The notes: generated by a model from the sequence alone, not told the origin. A stretch of 64,000 nucleotides of DNA from Tigriopus japonicus (GCA_010645155.1 CM021315.1:11449490-11513489), one strand, 5' to 3'. Shown: positions 24,401 through 35,550, counted from the stretch's first letter. Numbers and translations: made by a program.

Positions 24401-26975
24401 AGTATCCTCCCTCTGATAATCGGGGACGAGAACGATAACCCCATGGAACCTGGTAGTAGTGAGATTTTTGTGTTCAATTATGAAGGCCTGGCACCCGATA
24501 CCGAAATAGGACGCGTTTATGTGAACGATCCGGATGATTGGGATCTACCGGATAAGAACTTCCGATTCAAGGACCGTCAACAATGGGACGGCCAATTTGC
24601 ATTGGACCGAAACACGGGCATGATCACCATGAGACGCGGCATTCGACTGCAGGGCGAAATCACTACCTACGAAATCGAGTTCGTGGTCGAAGATCCCAAA
24701 CACAATCAAGTGGGACGATCCGCCGTTGAGGCTAAGGTCAAGGTGGTCATTCAAAAGATCCCCAAGGAAGCTGTGATCAAGAGTGGATCCATTCGAATCA
24801 AGGGTCCACCAGAAGACTTCATTCGACCTGATGCTAATGGATTCTCAAAACGGGACAAATTCACGACTCTCATGAAACGATACCTAAATGCGACGCATTT
24901 TGACGTGTTCACGGTTCTACCCGCGGGTCAAAAGGGTCAAATGACCGATGTGCGATTTGCCGCTCACGGTTCGCCTTATTACAAACCAGAGCGACTTGAA
25001 GGTGTACTGACTAAACGCAAGCATGACATGATGAAGTCCATGGGGATCGAGATCGATATGATCCACATTGACGAATGCATTTATGAAGGTGTCCATTGTG
25101 AGGGCGGATCGTGCACAAATCACTTGGATATTTCTCCAAATCCCGTGTCCATTTTCACAAACACCTCTTCGTTCGTTGGTGTTCAGGCCCGTGTGGTACC
25201 TCATTGTGGATGTGCCTTGCCCAGTCCCATTTTATCGTCCCCTTGTGATCCCAACCCGTGCTTGAATAATGGAACCTGTCATTCTTCCCGAAACAATCAG
25301 TACACGTGTGATTGTCCGGCCAATAATCCCGAGTTCTTTGGACCCAATTGCGAACGTCTAGCTGCTTCCTTCAATGGTCAAGGTTGGTCTTGGCATCCTG
25401 GATTACCTGCATGTGGCAACTCGCATCTCTCGTTCGTGTTCAACACTCAATTGGATGTGGGAACCCTCTTGTACACGGGTCCATCGCCCAATAACATTGT
25501 TGAGAATGTGGAAGATTTTATGGCTGTGGAGATCCGGAAAGGTCGACCACGGATGTTGGTCAATTTTGGCAGCGGAACCAAGATATTGGAATTGGAACAA
25601 AGAGTAAGCTCTTGATCATGTTCGGGATTTTAAGCATGGGCTCAAGTTCATATGATTTCTGTCCACAGGTTGATGACGGAAAAGATCACTTCTTGGTCAT
25701 TCGATGGACCAATGACACAATTCAAATAGAACTTGATCAAAAGACGTGCTCGAATGAAGTGAGTCCGGCACGAAATCAATGCTTCCTCCAAACTACGACC
25801 CATGAATGGACACACCACTATCTCAATACCAACAGTCCCCTTCACGTTGGTGGGGTATCTTTTGGTGGGGATCGATTTAGCGAGATTTCAAAATCCATCG
25901 GGGTAACAAGGTGAGCCATTCTTAGAAGTTTAACATCCAATTTTGACTTGTGTTCTTAACGTGTTCCTTTTTGCTTTGATTCTAGAACTGAAATGCCCGA
26001 TGGTGAAGGCTTTGCAGGTTGCATTCGGAATCTCACGTTCAATGGAGGTGGACGGAATACTTTATACGATTTAGGCAGTCCGTCGGATGGTGAGCATTTC
26101 ACTCCCGGATGTAATGATGAGTTTGTCCAGGCTGTGGTGGCCATTGGTCTCAACACCAACTTCCTCATTGGGATCCTCGTGTGCCTTTTGGTGATCCTCA
26201 TCATGGTCATTCTTCTTGCTGTGTATCGACGTCGCCGTCATGTGTTTGGGTAACTATCGCATATAAAGTTTCAATCGGTTTGGTTGTTTCATGTGAGGTT
26301 TGCTTCTAGTGACAAGGACATGGATTGCGATATCCGAGAAAATATCATCAACTACGAGGATGAAGGTGGCGGAGAAGGTGACCAAACTGGCTACGATCTC
26401 TCCGTCCTCCGAATGATGTCAGATGGAACACCCGCCCTTCATATGGGTGATCCGAAGAAAATGAGCAACTTCTACAATCAGCAAGAGCCTCCACCAGATA
26501 TCCAAACATTCCTCCAAACCAATAAAGTAAGCCCTGATAATCTCAATCAAGTTCCTGATCTCATGTTGTGAATTTTGTTTCTCAGGATCGTATTGATGGC
26601 GATCCGGACGCCACGCCCTACGACGATCTTCGTCATTACGCCTACGAAGGCGACGGTAATTCCAATGGTTCCTTGTCATCCCTGAATTCGGGCACCTCCG
26701 ATGCCGATCTCGAATTCGATTATCTTCACAATTTCGGGCCGCGTTTCAAGAAATTGGCCGATATGTACGGCGAGCAACCCGATTCTGAGGACGAATCGGA
26801 CTCGGATCAAGAGTACGACCACCATGGTCATCAATATCATCATAATCCGCATCACCCTCATTCATCTCAGCATCCGCATCATTTATCCAACGGGATGATG
26901 GGAGGTGGAAGCTCCTCTTCCATGCCTCCTCCACCCAAGCATCCGGGAGGAGTGCCATCCGAATCTTGGTGCTAG
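12475..26975 (+). CDS. CadN: classical arthropod cadherin, neural-cadherin (CadN)-like, 3' part of gene
   Basis: This is a calcium-dependent cell-adhesion receptor of the plasma membrane that links to the actin cortex through catenins. Exons read from the sequence are 12475-12596, 22249-22422, 22505-25603, 25669-25910, 25986-26249, 26310-26526 and 26586-26975 (stop TAG at 26973). All junctions are GT-AG and phases agree throughout, giving 1501 codons in the window. The first exon begins with two bases of a split codon, so the N-terminus lies outside. Domains in order are about eight cadherin repeats, a membrane-proximal conserved region, one EGF-like module, one laminin G domain, a transmembrane helix and a catenin-binding tail. 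The tail ([48 protein letters not shown]) resembles Drosophila N-cadherin more than DE-cadherin. A single EGF plus single laminin G set is instead the DE-cadherin layout, so the exact subtype is uncertain although the family is not. Confidence 0.92.
13232..13247 (+). repeat. A16 homopolymer
   Basis: Sixteen consecutive A in the large cadherin intron. It has no neighbouring retroposon features that I can recognise. Confidence 0.85.
18148..18269 (+). repeat. direct duplicate flanking an assembly gap, left copy
   Basis: These 122 bases recur at 18613-18734, directly after the N run, with two substitutions and no indel. Each copy abuts the gap on the opposite side: the left copy ends where the Ns begin, and the right copy begins where they end. 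This is the signature of an unmerged overlap or two haplotypes at a scaffold join rather than a biological repeat. Confidence 0.9.
18270..18612. other. assembly gap (343 N)
   Basis: A run of 343 Ns inside the large cadherin intron. Its size is an assembler estimate. Since its flanks are near-identical, the true gap may be zero or negative (overlapping contigs). No conclusion about content is possible, and open frames crossing it are artefacts. Confidence 0.98.
18613..18734 (+). repeat. direct duplicate flanking an assembly gap, right copy
   Basis: Second copy of the 122-base segment at 18148-18269. The two differences are aaccag versus aaccac near the start and gagacg versus gagaag in the middle, consistent with allelic variation. 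Confidence 0.9.
20401..20421 (+). repeat. TC dinucleotide microsatellite
   Basis: A perfect run of about ten TC units in the large cadherin intron, followed by a looser pyrimidine tract. Confidence 0.85.
22505..25603 (+). CDS. CadN: cadherin long ectodomain exon (cadherin repeats, membrane-proximal region, EGF, start of laminin G)
   Basis: One uninterrupted exon of 1033 codons, phase 0 at both ends (acceptor acag at 22501-22504, donor gtaagc at 25604). It encodes six consecutive cadherin repeats marked by linkers such as [30 protein letters not shown] and DENDNPMEP, followed by a last atypical repeat starting EIFVFNYEG. Next comes the conserved proximal segment (SGSIRIKG to VVPHCGC), an EGF-like module (six-Cys pattern around PCLNNGTCH and YTCDCP, about 25245-25350), and the first half of a laminin G domain ([11 protein letters not shown] onward). 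The linker [10 protein letters not shown] between two repeats lacks the acidic calcium ligands. The preceding exon pair 12475-12596 and 22249-22422 supplies one further repeat ending in [10 protein letters not shown]. Confidence 0.93.
25669..26975 (+). CDS. CadN: cadherin C-terminal exons: laminin G end, transmembrane helix, catenin-binding tail
   Basis: Four short exons (25669-25910, 25986-26249, 26310-26526, 26586-26975) separated by introns of 75, 60 and 59 bp. The first two finish the laminin G domain ([13 protein letters not shown], then [15 protein letters not shown]). The second also encodes a hydrophobic helix ([19 protein letters not shown]) followed by the stop-transfer RRRR. The third carries the juxtamembrane tail with the DEGGGEGD block, where p120-type catenins bind in this family. 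The last carries the beta-catenin-binding core, then a His-rich stretch ([14 protein letters not shown]) and a Gly/Ser/Pro end finishing in SESWC. The His-rich low-complexity end after the catenin core looks lineage-specific. Confidence 0.93.
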
Positions 26976-27023
26976 CAAGGCCCAATCTTCAATTCAATTG
27001 TGCTGTGTTATTACTACTACATT

Positions 27024-27056
27024 ATCATCATCATCATAATCATCATCATCATCATC
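27024..27056 (+). repeat. ATC trinucleotide microsatellite
   Basis: About eleven ATC/ATA units, 50 bases after the cadherin stop codon, within the presumed 3' UTR. Confidence 0.8.
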
Positions 27057-27632
27057 GCCACTTTTGGAACCACAACTTCAACAATCCGTCTCCGATCTCA
27101 AAACAATTTGCATCTGACGTTCCACGATCTTGATACTGAGCTTCATCGATGGCCAAGCGCTCAATTCATGCCCTCCCTCCGCCTTAAACGAAAGACTATT
27201 AACCTGACAAAAGTAATAGTAGAAACAACGCCGGGAATTCGACCTTCTTCAGGACCACGCACTCGGCGATTAGTGGGTGTGTCAGTGTGTTCAAGTTGAT
27301 CCAAGCATTCCAATGTCTTTCAACTCGCCTGAAGACAACAATTTGCGTTTTTCCCCGCCCGCTCTCAGTTTCGCTCTCCTTCTTGTGTCTAGTCAAATAA
27401 TGACTCGGAAGAACGATCTTCAAAGCGCATATCAACCCGCAAAAAATGGCCCTTTAATCGGAGCTTGATCCTTGTTTTCTACCGCGAAATGTCTATTATT
27501 ATCATTTTTCTCTCCTCTGCGATTCTTCGCAGATCCACTCTGAATCTGACATCTTTTCGAGAAGGAAGGCCATCTCGTCTCTCAAAATGTATTCCGTGTT
27601 TAATCCTTTTGTATTGCAACAACATTATACGA

Positions 27633-27638
27633 AATAAA
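27633..27638 (+). promoter_or_regulatory. possible cadherin poly(A) signal
   Basis: AATAAA in an AT-rich context about 660 bases after the stop codon. It is the first good match I noticed downstream of the cadherin gene, and no cleavage site can be confirmed from sequence alone. Confidence 0.4.
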
Positions 27639-28627
27639 ACATGCCAAAAAATTGAGCTTGCGACCTTGATTTCCATTCCCCTCGGATTTTCGATTCTCAG
27701 CCCATTCAGACGACGAACATCTTCCTTGATCCCGTTAACGCTCAGTGGCGATGTATACTAAATGTACACATCAAGTAGTAATCGACTCATTTCTGACATG
27801 CACTCGCTTGTTCACTGGATGAGACAAGCACATGTCCTTACAGATCAAGAGGGCGAGAGCATTTACGGGGTCTATGAAGTATGAACGAGGCACATGTGTT
27901 TGTTCTTGCTTACTGTCCAAGCTTAGCATAGTACTTTACATATCGCTTAACTTTGTTAATACGGCAGTAATCAACCAAAGTCCGAAATCGGAGATTCTTC
28001 TTTAAAAGGTAGTATTTCAAGTTGGCGTAGGTACAGTTTATTACTATTTTTCAATTACTTGCGGGTTCTTAATGGAGCTTTAAGGAATGAAATCTCTTGT
28101 AATTCTGAATCAAAGGAAATATAGTTTCTAACCGACAACAGGATTCGAGCCCACGCCGTTTGAGGACGCACTTACACGCACTTTTAGTATTAGAAAATCC
28201 ACTTAAATATTTTTTTTTGTGCCAAAAACAACGTTTGTGAGAGGGTCAAAACATTTTCCAAGAAGTACAAAATCGAAAACAAAATTATGTAGAACATCAA
28301 TGAAAAATTAGATCGAAAGATGTGAAAAAAATATGTTTTTTGGCCATTTCAAACTTTACAGAAAACCACTTTATCCACATCTTCAACTTAACTTCTGGGT
28401 ATTCTGCTTTTTCCTGATTTTCAATACACGTGTGGGTTACAAGTGCATATGGGAGCATTGGAGTTTGGGCTGGCAAAGAGATTTGAGGGACCGGTCCAGG
28501 CGGAGGAGTTGGGTGTTCCTTGAACGAGAGATACCTTGCCAAAAATTGCCCTCGTTTGACTTGTTCCCTTGCACTTGAAGTGACTTGTATTTGCAGTTTG
28601 CTTTTCAGATCAGAACATCCTCGTAAT

Positions 28628-31600
28628 ATGAGTATTATTCGGAAGGAAATTGCAGCCAAATGCGAATTCACAATATTTGACGTTGTTCTCAAACCCAAAG
28701 CAAACCGAATATCGCCAGAACTCCCTGCCAAGGTCAAGGTAAGACCTTCAAAAAAGCCTAACCCCTCTGAAGGTTGTTCCGTTTCGATGACCTTGCTTTG
28801 CTCACTTTTCAGTTTCGATTAGATCATCGCAATCGTCATTTGGTGACCTCAAGTAAAGATTATGATGGCGCTTCATTTTCCTCGGGAGATGGATCCTACA
28901 GTTTGGAATGGAGCCCTCCCGAAACCATTGGAGCTCCAGTCACTCTTTATTCCAATAATAAGGCGGATAAGATCCAGAATAAGATGTGGAACCTCCAATT
29001 AATCGGCACGTTCAAGTCCGACCAAGGCGATCTCAAAGAAGTGGTTCTGGGGAAGAAGGAGTTGGATCTCGGTCATCAATATAAAGAGGATTGCTCTCGA
29101 TTGGGCATGATCACATTGCTCTCTCCGGATTCCAGTGATTACGAATGTCAAGTGAGATTGAGATTGTCTGTGGATATCTTGGACGATGTGGATGGGGATC
29201 ATGCTCCCAAACAACGGACAATTCGGAGAATCCCACAGATCATCGTGGATGACAAGAAGCATTCGTGTGTGCTTTTGCTCGGAACAACGGGCACGGGCAA
29301 AACTAGTACCATGAATATCTACACGGGCAATAATTTGCCCACGGGCAGTGACGCTCATTCGGTGACCAGTGAAACAGTGTTCTGTAAAGATCTGATTCAT
29401 CCACAAGGCGTGGCTTGGATTGATAATCCGGGTAGGAAGTTATGGTTTAGGGTTGATCTGAAACGTTTGCTCTGGCATAACTTAAATTTAGGGTTTTATT
29501 TAAAATTCAAAGAATCAATCAATCACCCTTGAGCATTTTTCTTAGAATATTTAAGTACAATTGCCTCCGAAATTATTCTTCCTCTTGCTAAAATTAACAA
29601 TTTTCCCTTTCTCTACTAATAGAGACCTAGAATTGAGCTGAGTAATGATTAGTTTGTAACAGTGTGAGCACTTTTGGAGATTGAATAATTCATATATATT
29701 TAATTTGTTTTTCAAATTTGGTACAAGATAACAAAATTAAAATTTTGGTAGATGAAACATTTTGCCCCCTCCCTAAACCCACAGATAAACAAATTATTCC
29801 GAAGCATTTTGGGCACTTATTGCATTATTTATGGGGATTTTGGACCGTTCATTCCTTCAAGTGAGGCTCTTTTTTTTAATTTCCTCCATAAGTTCTCATT
29901 GGGATTTAGGATTCAGGATTCTGTGCCAGCCAGTCCAAAACTTTAACCCCAATGGAATAAAACCAATAAGGCCCAATCTTGGCCGTATACTGGCATTGTT
30001 ATGCTGCTTGAAATATCCTCATATCTGCACACGGTATTTCAAAAATGGCTATTTAGGTTTGGATCGAAATACCCAAAGAGATTTTGGCATTTTTTAGACT
30101 TACAATTCAATGGGAACAACTTAACTTTTATTGTATTATTTATGTTTAGGTCAAGGGAACAAATTATATACCGAAAAACCTACTTAAAAAACTTTTTGAA
30201 AGAACTGCTATTCAATCCATATTTAGAGACCATTTAGTTACCCATTGAATTTGAATTGTCTGAAAAAATGTCTTTGGGTATTTTGATCCAAACCTAAAAA
30301 GCCATTGAAACGCCAGTCGCAGCACTCGGACAGATTGCCTCATTTGGAATTAGAAGAAGAAAAAATAGGTGATACAACCAGGATGAAAATAATTACTTAT
30401 CTAATGGGGCAATAAAATTTAATAGAATTTGAAAAAGCTTTATTAAAATTCTTGGAGCCGATTCATTTTCGAATGTGTAAAATGTTTTTATCAAGTATTT
30501 TGACGTTAGAAAATTAATGCTCTAGGAGCGAAACTTTTTTGGGAACATAACTGGATTTGCATTATTGCGATACAACCCTGACTACTATTGTTTGTTGGCA
30601 CTTGAGCTCTATTCGGCCCAAAAGCAGAATTGTTCCATGAATTATTAGTATCTTTTAGGATGGTCCGATACTGAAGGACGGTCTGATGCGGCAGTGTTCA
30701 AGACTCTCTTGCGGTTTCTCCAACGAACTGAGGCCTACAATATCCAAGCTGTGATTTGGAACGTGCTTCCTCAACCCCGGATGGACTCGACTCTACAGAG
30801 ACAAGCCGCATTCATTGACATGTTCACGGTGGACGAAGCCAAGGGCAAAATTTGGACAAAGGTACCAACTAGGGTCAATGAATAAGTGTTATTGCCCAGT
30901 AACAGAATTTTGAAACCCTAGGTTATTATTGTAGCCAAAGGCGGGAAACAAGCCGATGAAGATTGTTTAGGAGCCAAGATGGCTGCCAAGAAACAATTCG
31001 TACATGCTGAACCCACGTGTTTATCATATGAGTTTGTCACGCCAGAAATACTCGAAGGTACTTCCAAAGAACTTCGAACGGAACAACTCCGGATGCTCAC
31101 CGATCTAGAGATTCGCAAGGAATTGGAAAAGGCCGTCGAAGATCTTGGACCCGATCCCGTGCAAGTGGTTTTTGCCAATCAAAGATGCGAGGATTGTGGT
31201 CAGGTGAGTTTGCTCAACGCCCATTATTACATACATCTGGTTCTCATTGTATTTTTAGTAGGTGAGTTGTTGACTACGTTAGCAAAGGTACTTATGTCAC
31301 TCTTCTGTTGCATCCAGAGTAGGAGTTTCTATTATCCAAGAATGAAGAAACTGAAAGCGAAACATTTTTTAAGGTTTTTGTCGGTTTGCATTTTTTTTCA
31401 TTTTGGAACCTTAACGTTTTTTGAAAGTATACTTACATTGCATTCAAGTGTGTTTGCTAATGTAATGAACTATTTGCCCACTGAGCAGATCCATTTACAC
31501 TACATTTGCGTACCATTTCTTTTAACTGTTGATATATGATGAATGAAAAGCACTTTTTATTCATGATTTAGTTCATTCAAAAATGCACTAACTAAAGTTG

Positions 31601-32123
31601 TTAACAAGTAACCTGTAAAAGTTATCTCTCTTCTTAGACGGGAGATCCTAGATTGATGGATGACCGCTGCCACAAGGAACGCGTTCTGGGCCATATCGGC
31701 CAATTGGAACAACGCTTTCCTAAGGCAGCCGTGGCAGCTTCCGTAGCGGGCAGCGTCCTCGGAGCCATTGGTCTAGGTGCGGCATCCTCAGTCGCACCAG
31801 GGGCCGAGGTAGCCTTGGCCGGTTTACCCATGGTTCTCGCACCTGGTGCCATCTGTTCCACCCACCGCCTCCTCAATTCAGAGTCTCAAGAAGAAGGTGG
31901 TCTTTGTGTCAAAATCCACGATATGAGATGGTCCTGTTGTCGGAAAGGAGAGAAATCAACGGGCTGTACCTTCAAATGCACGTGCGGATTGATTTGGGGC
32001 AATAGCCCACCGTGCATTCTCATCAAGCATCCGGATCCCAACGCTGCCAAGGCCATGTCTGAATATGAAGTGTTCAAAAAAGAACATACACTCGTGGATA
32101 TCAATATGGTTGTATCAGCTTAA
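28628..32123 (+). CDS. AIG1/GIMAP-like P-loop GTPase with N-terminal C2-like domain and Cys-rich tail
   Basis: Exons are 28628-28738, 28813-29431, 30659-30861, 30922-31203 and 31638-32123; phases agree and the product is 566 residues. The start is the ATG opening MSIIRKEIAAKC; a 5' non-coding exon is possible. Residues 5-160 are beta-rich and resemble NT-C2-type domains (FTIFDVVLKPK, LEWSPPETIG, QLIGTFK, LGKKELDLGHQY). A Walker A motif follows, LLLGTTGTGKT (194-201), then a DNPGWSD segment at the G3 position. The usual NKxD/TKxD motif is not evident; VIIVAKGGKQADED lies where it would fall. Residues 432-476 are Gly/Ala-rich and hydrophobic, possibly membrane-associated. The tail 495-531 has eight cysteines (CC, CTFKCTC). 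The G-domain order and ATP/GTP loop are seen; nucleotide preference, localisation and role are not known. It has no signal peptide, so it is probably cytosolic or peripheral to membranes. Confidence 0.72.
29432..30658 (+). other. GTPase gene intron 2
   Basis: A 1.2 kb AT-rich intron that splits the codon for the Gly of DNPG (donor gtagga at 29432, acceptor ttttag ending 30658). It hosts the inverted-repeat element at 30046-30304. No other content is recognised. Confidence 0.8.
30046..30304. mobile_element. MITE-like inverted-repeat element
   Basis: The outer 34 bases (30046-30079) match the reverse complement of 30271-30304 at 32 positions. The similarity continues inward, with small indels, to about 30112 and 30244, leaving roughly 130 bases between the arms. 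Weaker symmetry also extends about 15 bases outward. The core of the left arm (aggtttggatcgaaatac, then ccaaa) occurs a third time at 37926-37948, so the sequence is dispersed. No target duplication is clear and there is no coding capacity. Confidence 0.65.
31204..31637 (+). other. GTPase gene intron 4
   Basis: A 434-base intron (donor gtgagt, acceptor ttcttag) between the putative G-domain end and the Gly/Ala-rich C-terminal exon. Nothing else is recognised in it. Confidence 0.8.
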
Positions 32124-32606
32124 ATTGCAAATGTTTTAAAATTACTCATTTATGCTCGCAAACAATCCGAAATCGCATGTACTCTGACTAACGAAGTTGT
32201 TTTGATACTTGAAATACGTTCTTTGGGGCCAATTTTTTGTTCAGTTTTAAGAGTAATTATCGCGCAAAGCGGAAGAGAAGCCAAACTCATTAAATTGCCA
32301 CGGAACTTCTTTATCCAAGAAACTCCATTCACATAACCATATGGTCGTGGTTCTTGACCAACATCTCGCGCCAAGTCAAACCAACCAATTCAGGCCTTCT
32401 CAGTAATAGGATACTGGTCAGAATCCTTAACACACAAGACAAACCACGTTCTGTTGTAAACCAAAGTGCGCATGAGCTCGACACCAGAATTTGAGTCCAA
32501 AAACGCGTGCGTTATGAAATCCTATTTGAGAAGGCGTGTGAAGAGGACTTTTTAAACGTAACAACCACTAAATGGATGGAAGTGTTGCCATGGGATCTTT
32601 CGAGTG
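32124..32606. other. short intergenic spacer between GTPase and carboxypeptidase 1
   Basis: About 480 bases, holding the GTPase 3' UTR and the promoter/5' UTR of the next gene. I see no convincing AATAAA or TATA element. Confidence 0.6.
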
Positions 32607-34185
32607 ATGATCATGAAATACGGTGTGATCTTTTCTTTGTGTTGTTGGATTACTTTGGTTGGAGGTTCTGAAGGCGCAATTGTTGATTGCGTTACGGAGG
32701 ATAAGAAACAACCTTGCTTGTTTCCATATCAATATGAAGGCTCATTGAGATTTGAGTGTGTAAAGTTATCTTCCCGCAGTAGAAAGGAATCTTTTTGTCC
32801 AACTTCTACTGACGATCAAGGAAAAGTGAGTGTTATTGTTGTAAGTTTTGATGTCATTCTGGTTTGCTTGAGGATTGTTTTTTCAGCCTTCAGAATGGGA
32901 ACAATGTGGATTCGAGTGTCCCATGCAAAGATATCACACTCACGACGAAATACGTTCCGAGTTCAAGGATTTGGTTAAGGAATTTCCAGACCATTCAGAG
33001 ATTTTTTCCATCGGAACCTCCAAACGAGGTCATGATCTTTTTGGAATTCGTATCAGCCACGATCTCAACAGAAAACCGAGCAAGTTTGAATTCCGACCAC
33101 GTGTGAAGCTGATTGGAAATATGCATGGCAATGAGGTTTTAGGTCGAGAGATTCTAATCCATATGGCAAAATATCTGCTTCTGGCCAATCAATTCCAGGA
33201 TCCACAAGTGCAAAACATACTTGCCAATATAGATTTATACATTCTTCCCTCCATGAATCCTGATGGTTTTGTCCGAGCTAAAAAAGGGCGTTGTATCGGC
33301 GAAAATTATTGGTCCGGCCGATTAAACGAAGGGTTCCAAGATTTGAATCGAGATTTCCCCAATTGGTGGGATTGGAACCATTATCGGAGCAACACTTCCT
33401 ATGACATTTTCGCTAAACGCCAACCTGAGACCAAAGCAGTGATGAATTGGACCATGAATGGATACTTTACCTCGTCCCTGAATTACCATGATGGAGCGGT
33501 GGTGGTGAGTATTCCGTGGGAAAACTACCACGGTGCCACCCAAAGGCGTGGTCCATTTGAAAGTCCAGATCAAGATGTGTTGTACCATTTAGCTACCTCG
33601 TACTCTCTCAACCATAAGACCATGAACGATACTGCCAAAGCTTGTCCCAAATGGGGCACTTTTGACAACGGTGTGACTAATTCCGCCGATTGGTACGTGG
33701 TGAATGGAAGCATGCCGGAATTCAACTATCTGTTCACGGGGACCTTTGAGATATTGGTTGAAGTGTCTTGTTGTAAATATCCAGCTCCATATAAACTGGT
33801 TAGTGAGTGGGAAAATAATCGCAATGCAGTCCTGGCCTTTTTGGAACAATCCTTTGGGAGAGGCATTCTAGGAGTTGTGACCGATTCCAGGGGCAGAGTT
33901 ATCCAAGATGCTAGAATTTTGATCCGCGATGTCCGACGCAGTCCGAAAGCTGATCAAGATGATGATGATCATGATGGAGATTGGAATCGGGTTCCGGTGA
34001 GATCAGATGCACGTGGAATTTACACCCGGATAATCACTAAACCAGGCGAATATGAAGTTGTCGCCTACTTGGAAGAACGGAATTCGGAAGGACTATTTGA
34101 AGTGAAGACCATGTCCAGACCTCAAGTGCTTAAGATCACTGCCAAGAACGCGCGATTAGAGCGGATCGATTTTGTTATTGCTTGA
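32607..34185 (+). CDS. secreted M14B metallocarboxypeptidase with N-terminal FN2-like module
   Basis: Two exons, 32607-32825 and 32887-34185, give 505 residues. The start is an ATG giving MIMKYGV; a second Met is two codons on. A signal peptide (VIFSLCCWITLVGGSEG) leads to a fibronectin type II-like module (about 28-87; PCLFPYQYEG, FEC, FCP, WEQC). A full M14 carboxypeptidase domain follows, with zinc ligands H153, E156 and H274 (GNMHGNE, NYHDGA), substrate residues N227-R228 (DLNRDFP), Y354 and catalytic E365 (VEVSCCKYP), so it should be active. A transthyretin-like beta domain closes the protein (about 398-505), with an acidic insert DDDDHDGD. In the M14B family such enzymes remove C-terminal Lys/Arg from peptides outside the cell. 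No GPI signal or transmembrane tail is seen, so it is probably secreted. It is a paralogue of the gene at 36557-43334. Confidence 0.9.
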
Positions 34186-34245
34186 AAACTTCTCATGATA
34201 ATGTGACAAAAATTTAGACTGTACCTGCCGAACTGAAGATGATAC

Positions 34246-34251
34246 AATAAA
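34246..34251 (+). promoter_or_regulatory. poly(A) signal of carboxypeptidase 1
   Basis: AATAAA 61 bases after the stop codon at 34183-34185, in a typical position. Confidence 0.65.
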
Positions 34252-35550
34252 CAGATGTTTAAAAAAGTTTGAAATTGTAGCATCAATTCTCAAGCCCCAC
34301 CAACGGAATGTTTGAAAGAGACATCTCTCAAAACCTCTGCATCCTTTTGCTGCTTTGATTGCCAAATATTTAACGATTCGTTATGAATGATTCATGGGCT
34401 CTACTTGTGGACTATGATAAAATCTTAATACAGTGCACTAATTTTTACTACCTGACCGGTAATAACAAAAGTATAATAATGCATTCTTTTTTTCGCAAAA
34501 GTAACAATAGACGCGTTTCAGGTGTAACGACCCAAAAAGTAACTTATTTTTCTCATTGTAACAACAATCGCCATTAGTATTGTAATCGCAATCCAATACT
34601 CACATCTTTCGAAATCAAGTTTGTTTACTTTCCAGTCACCCAAATTACTTTCCAAAGCATAGCTATATATCTGTCAGCCCTTTTCGGTAATACGGTAACC
34701 TAGGTTTTCTCAAAAAGCATCATGTTTGGGTCCAAAACCCTCTGAAACCCAATTTTATAGTGTTCTTCACACTAGATTTGTCAATTTTAGCATTTTTCGA
34801 GTTTGAAAATGGCCCTTTATTGTGTACATTTCGTCTACCCACTCAAAGCCGCTTTTTAACTGGCTTTCTCGTCGGCGAATTGATGAAATTTATGTTGTTT
34901 ACTTATGGTACTCAGTCAGATAAGAGATCGATGAATCTGGTATTTTGGTAATCGATTAGGGATTCCCAGAAAACGAAAAACCAGAAGACCTATCTCAGAA
35001 GAGAGAGTACATTTATCAATTACAAAGTGATGCTTAGTTCTTCGGGGGAATTCTCGATTTTGCCAGTAGACCGGATCTCCTGGTTTATCTCGATTACAAA
35101 TCGCAATAACTCCATTGTTCTCAATTATTAGGTGCGCTTCAAACAAGGTTAATTCTCTCTCGTTTTCCCGTGACGGGCGTTAATAATAGAAAAATTAGAC
35201 ATAAGGAGCTTGCGTTTTAAAAAAAAACGATTTGCAAACTCAAATTACCTGTGGCTCTGGAGTTATTTCAAATGAAAGTCCATGAAAACAAGGCCTCCAT
35301 AACTTTGAACATTTTTCTGACAGTCTGTGGTTTCGTTAGAAATTCGACAAGTTTATTAATTTGTGTGTTGTGACCAAATAGTTTACTCAAATGGTTTTAT
35401 TGCGATCGTTAAACATTTGATTTGTCTTTAAGAGTCTCGAGCCTGTACACAAGTCGTTTTGAACCGGAAAATAATTACATAATCAACTCCTAATTCATTG
35501 CCTTGGTTTCGTCACCGCAAATAGTCGCTACAAATTCCTTTGCTTAATAA

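Larger units (their letters stand above)
26976..28627. other. cadherin 3' UTR and spacer to the GTPase gene
   Basis: The stretch begins with the cadherin 3' UTR, including an ATC trinucleotide repeat at 27024-27056. A plausible poly(A) signal AATAAA sits at 27633-27638. The rest, up to the start codon at 28628, is AT-rich with no recognisable gene. An acceptor-like cttttcag ending at 28608 suggests the GTPase mRNA may have an upstream non-coding exon somewhere in this spacer. Confidence 0.6.

Noticed and set aside
28125..28215. tRNA-like T-arm on the minus strand (GGGCTCGAATCC)
   Set aside because: The T-loop looks right but its stem pairs poorly and no D-arm, anticodon arm or acceptor stem can be fitted, so at most it is a tRNA-derived fragment.
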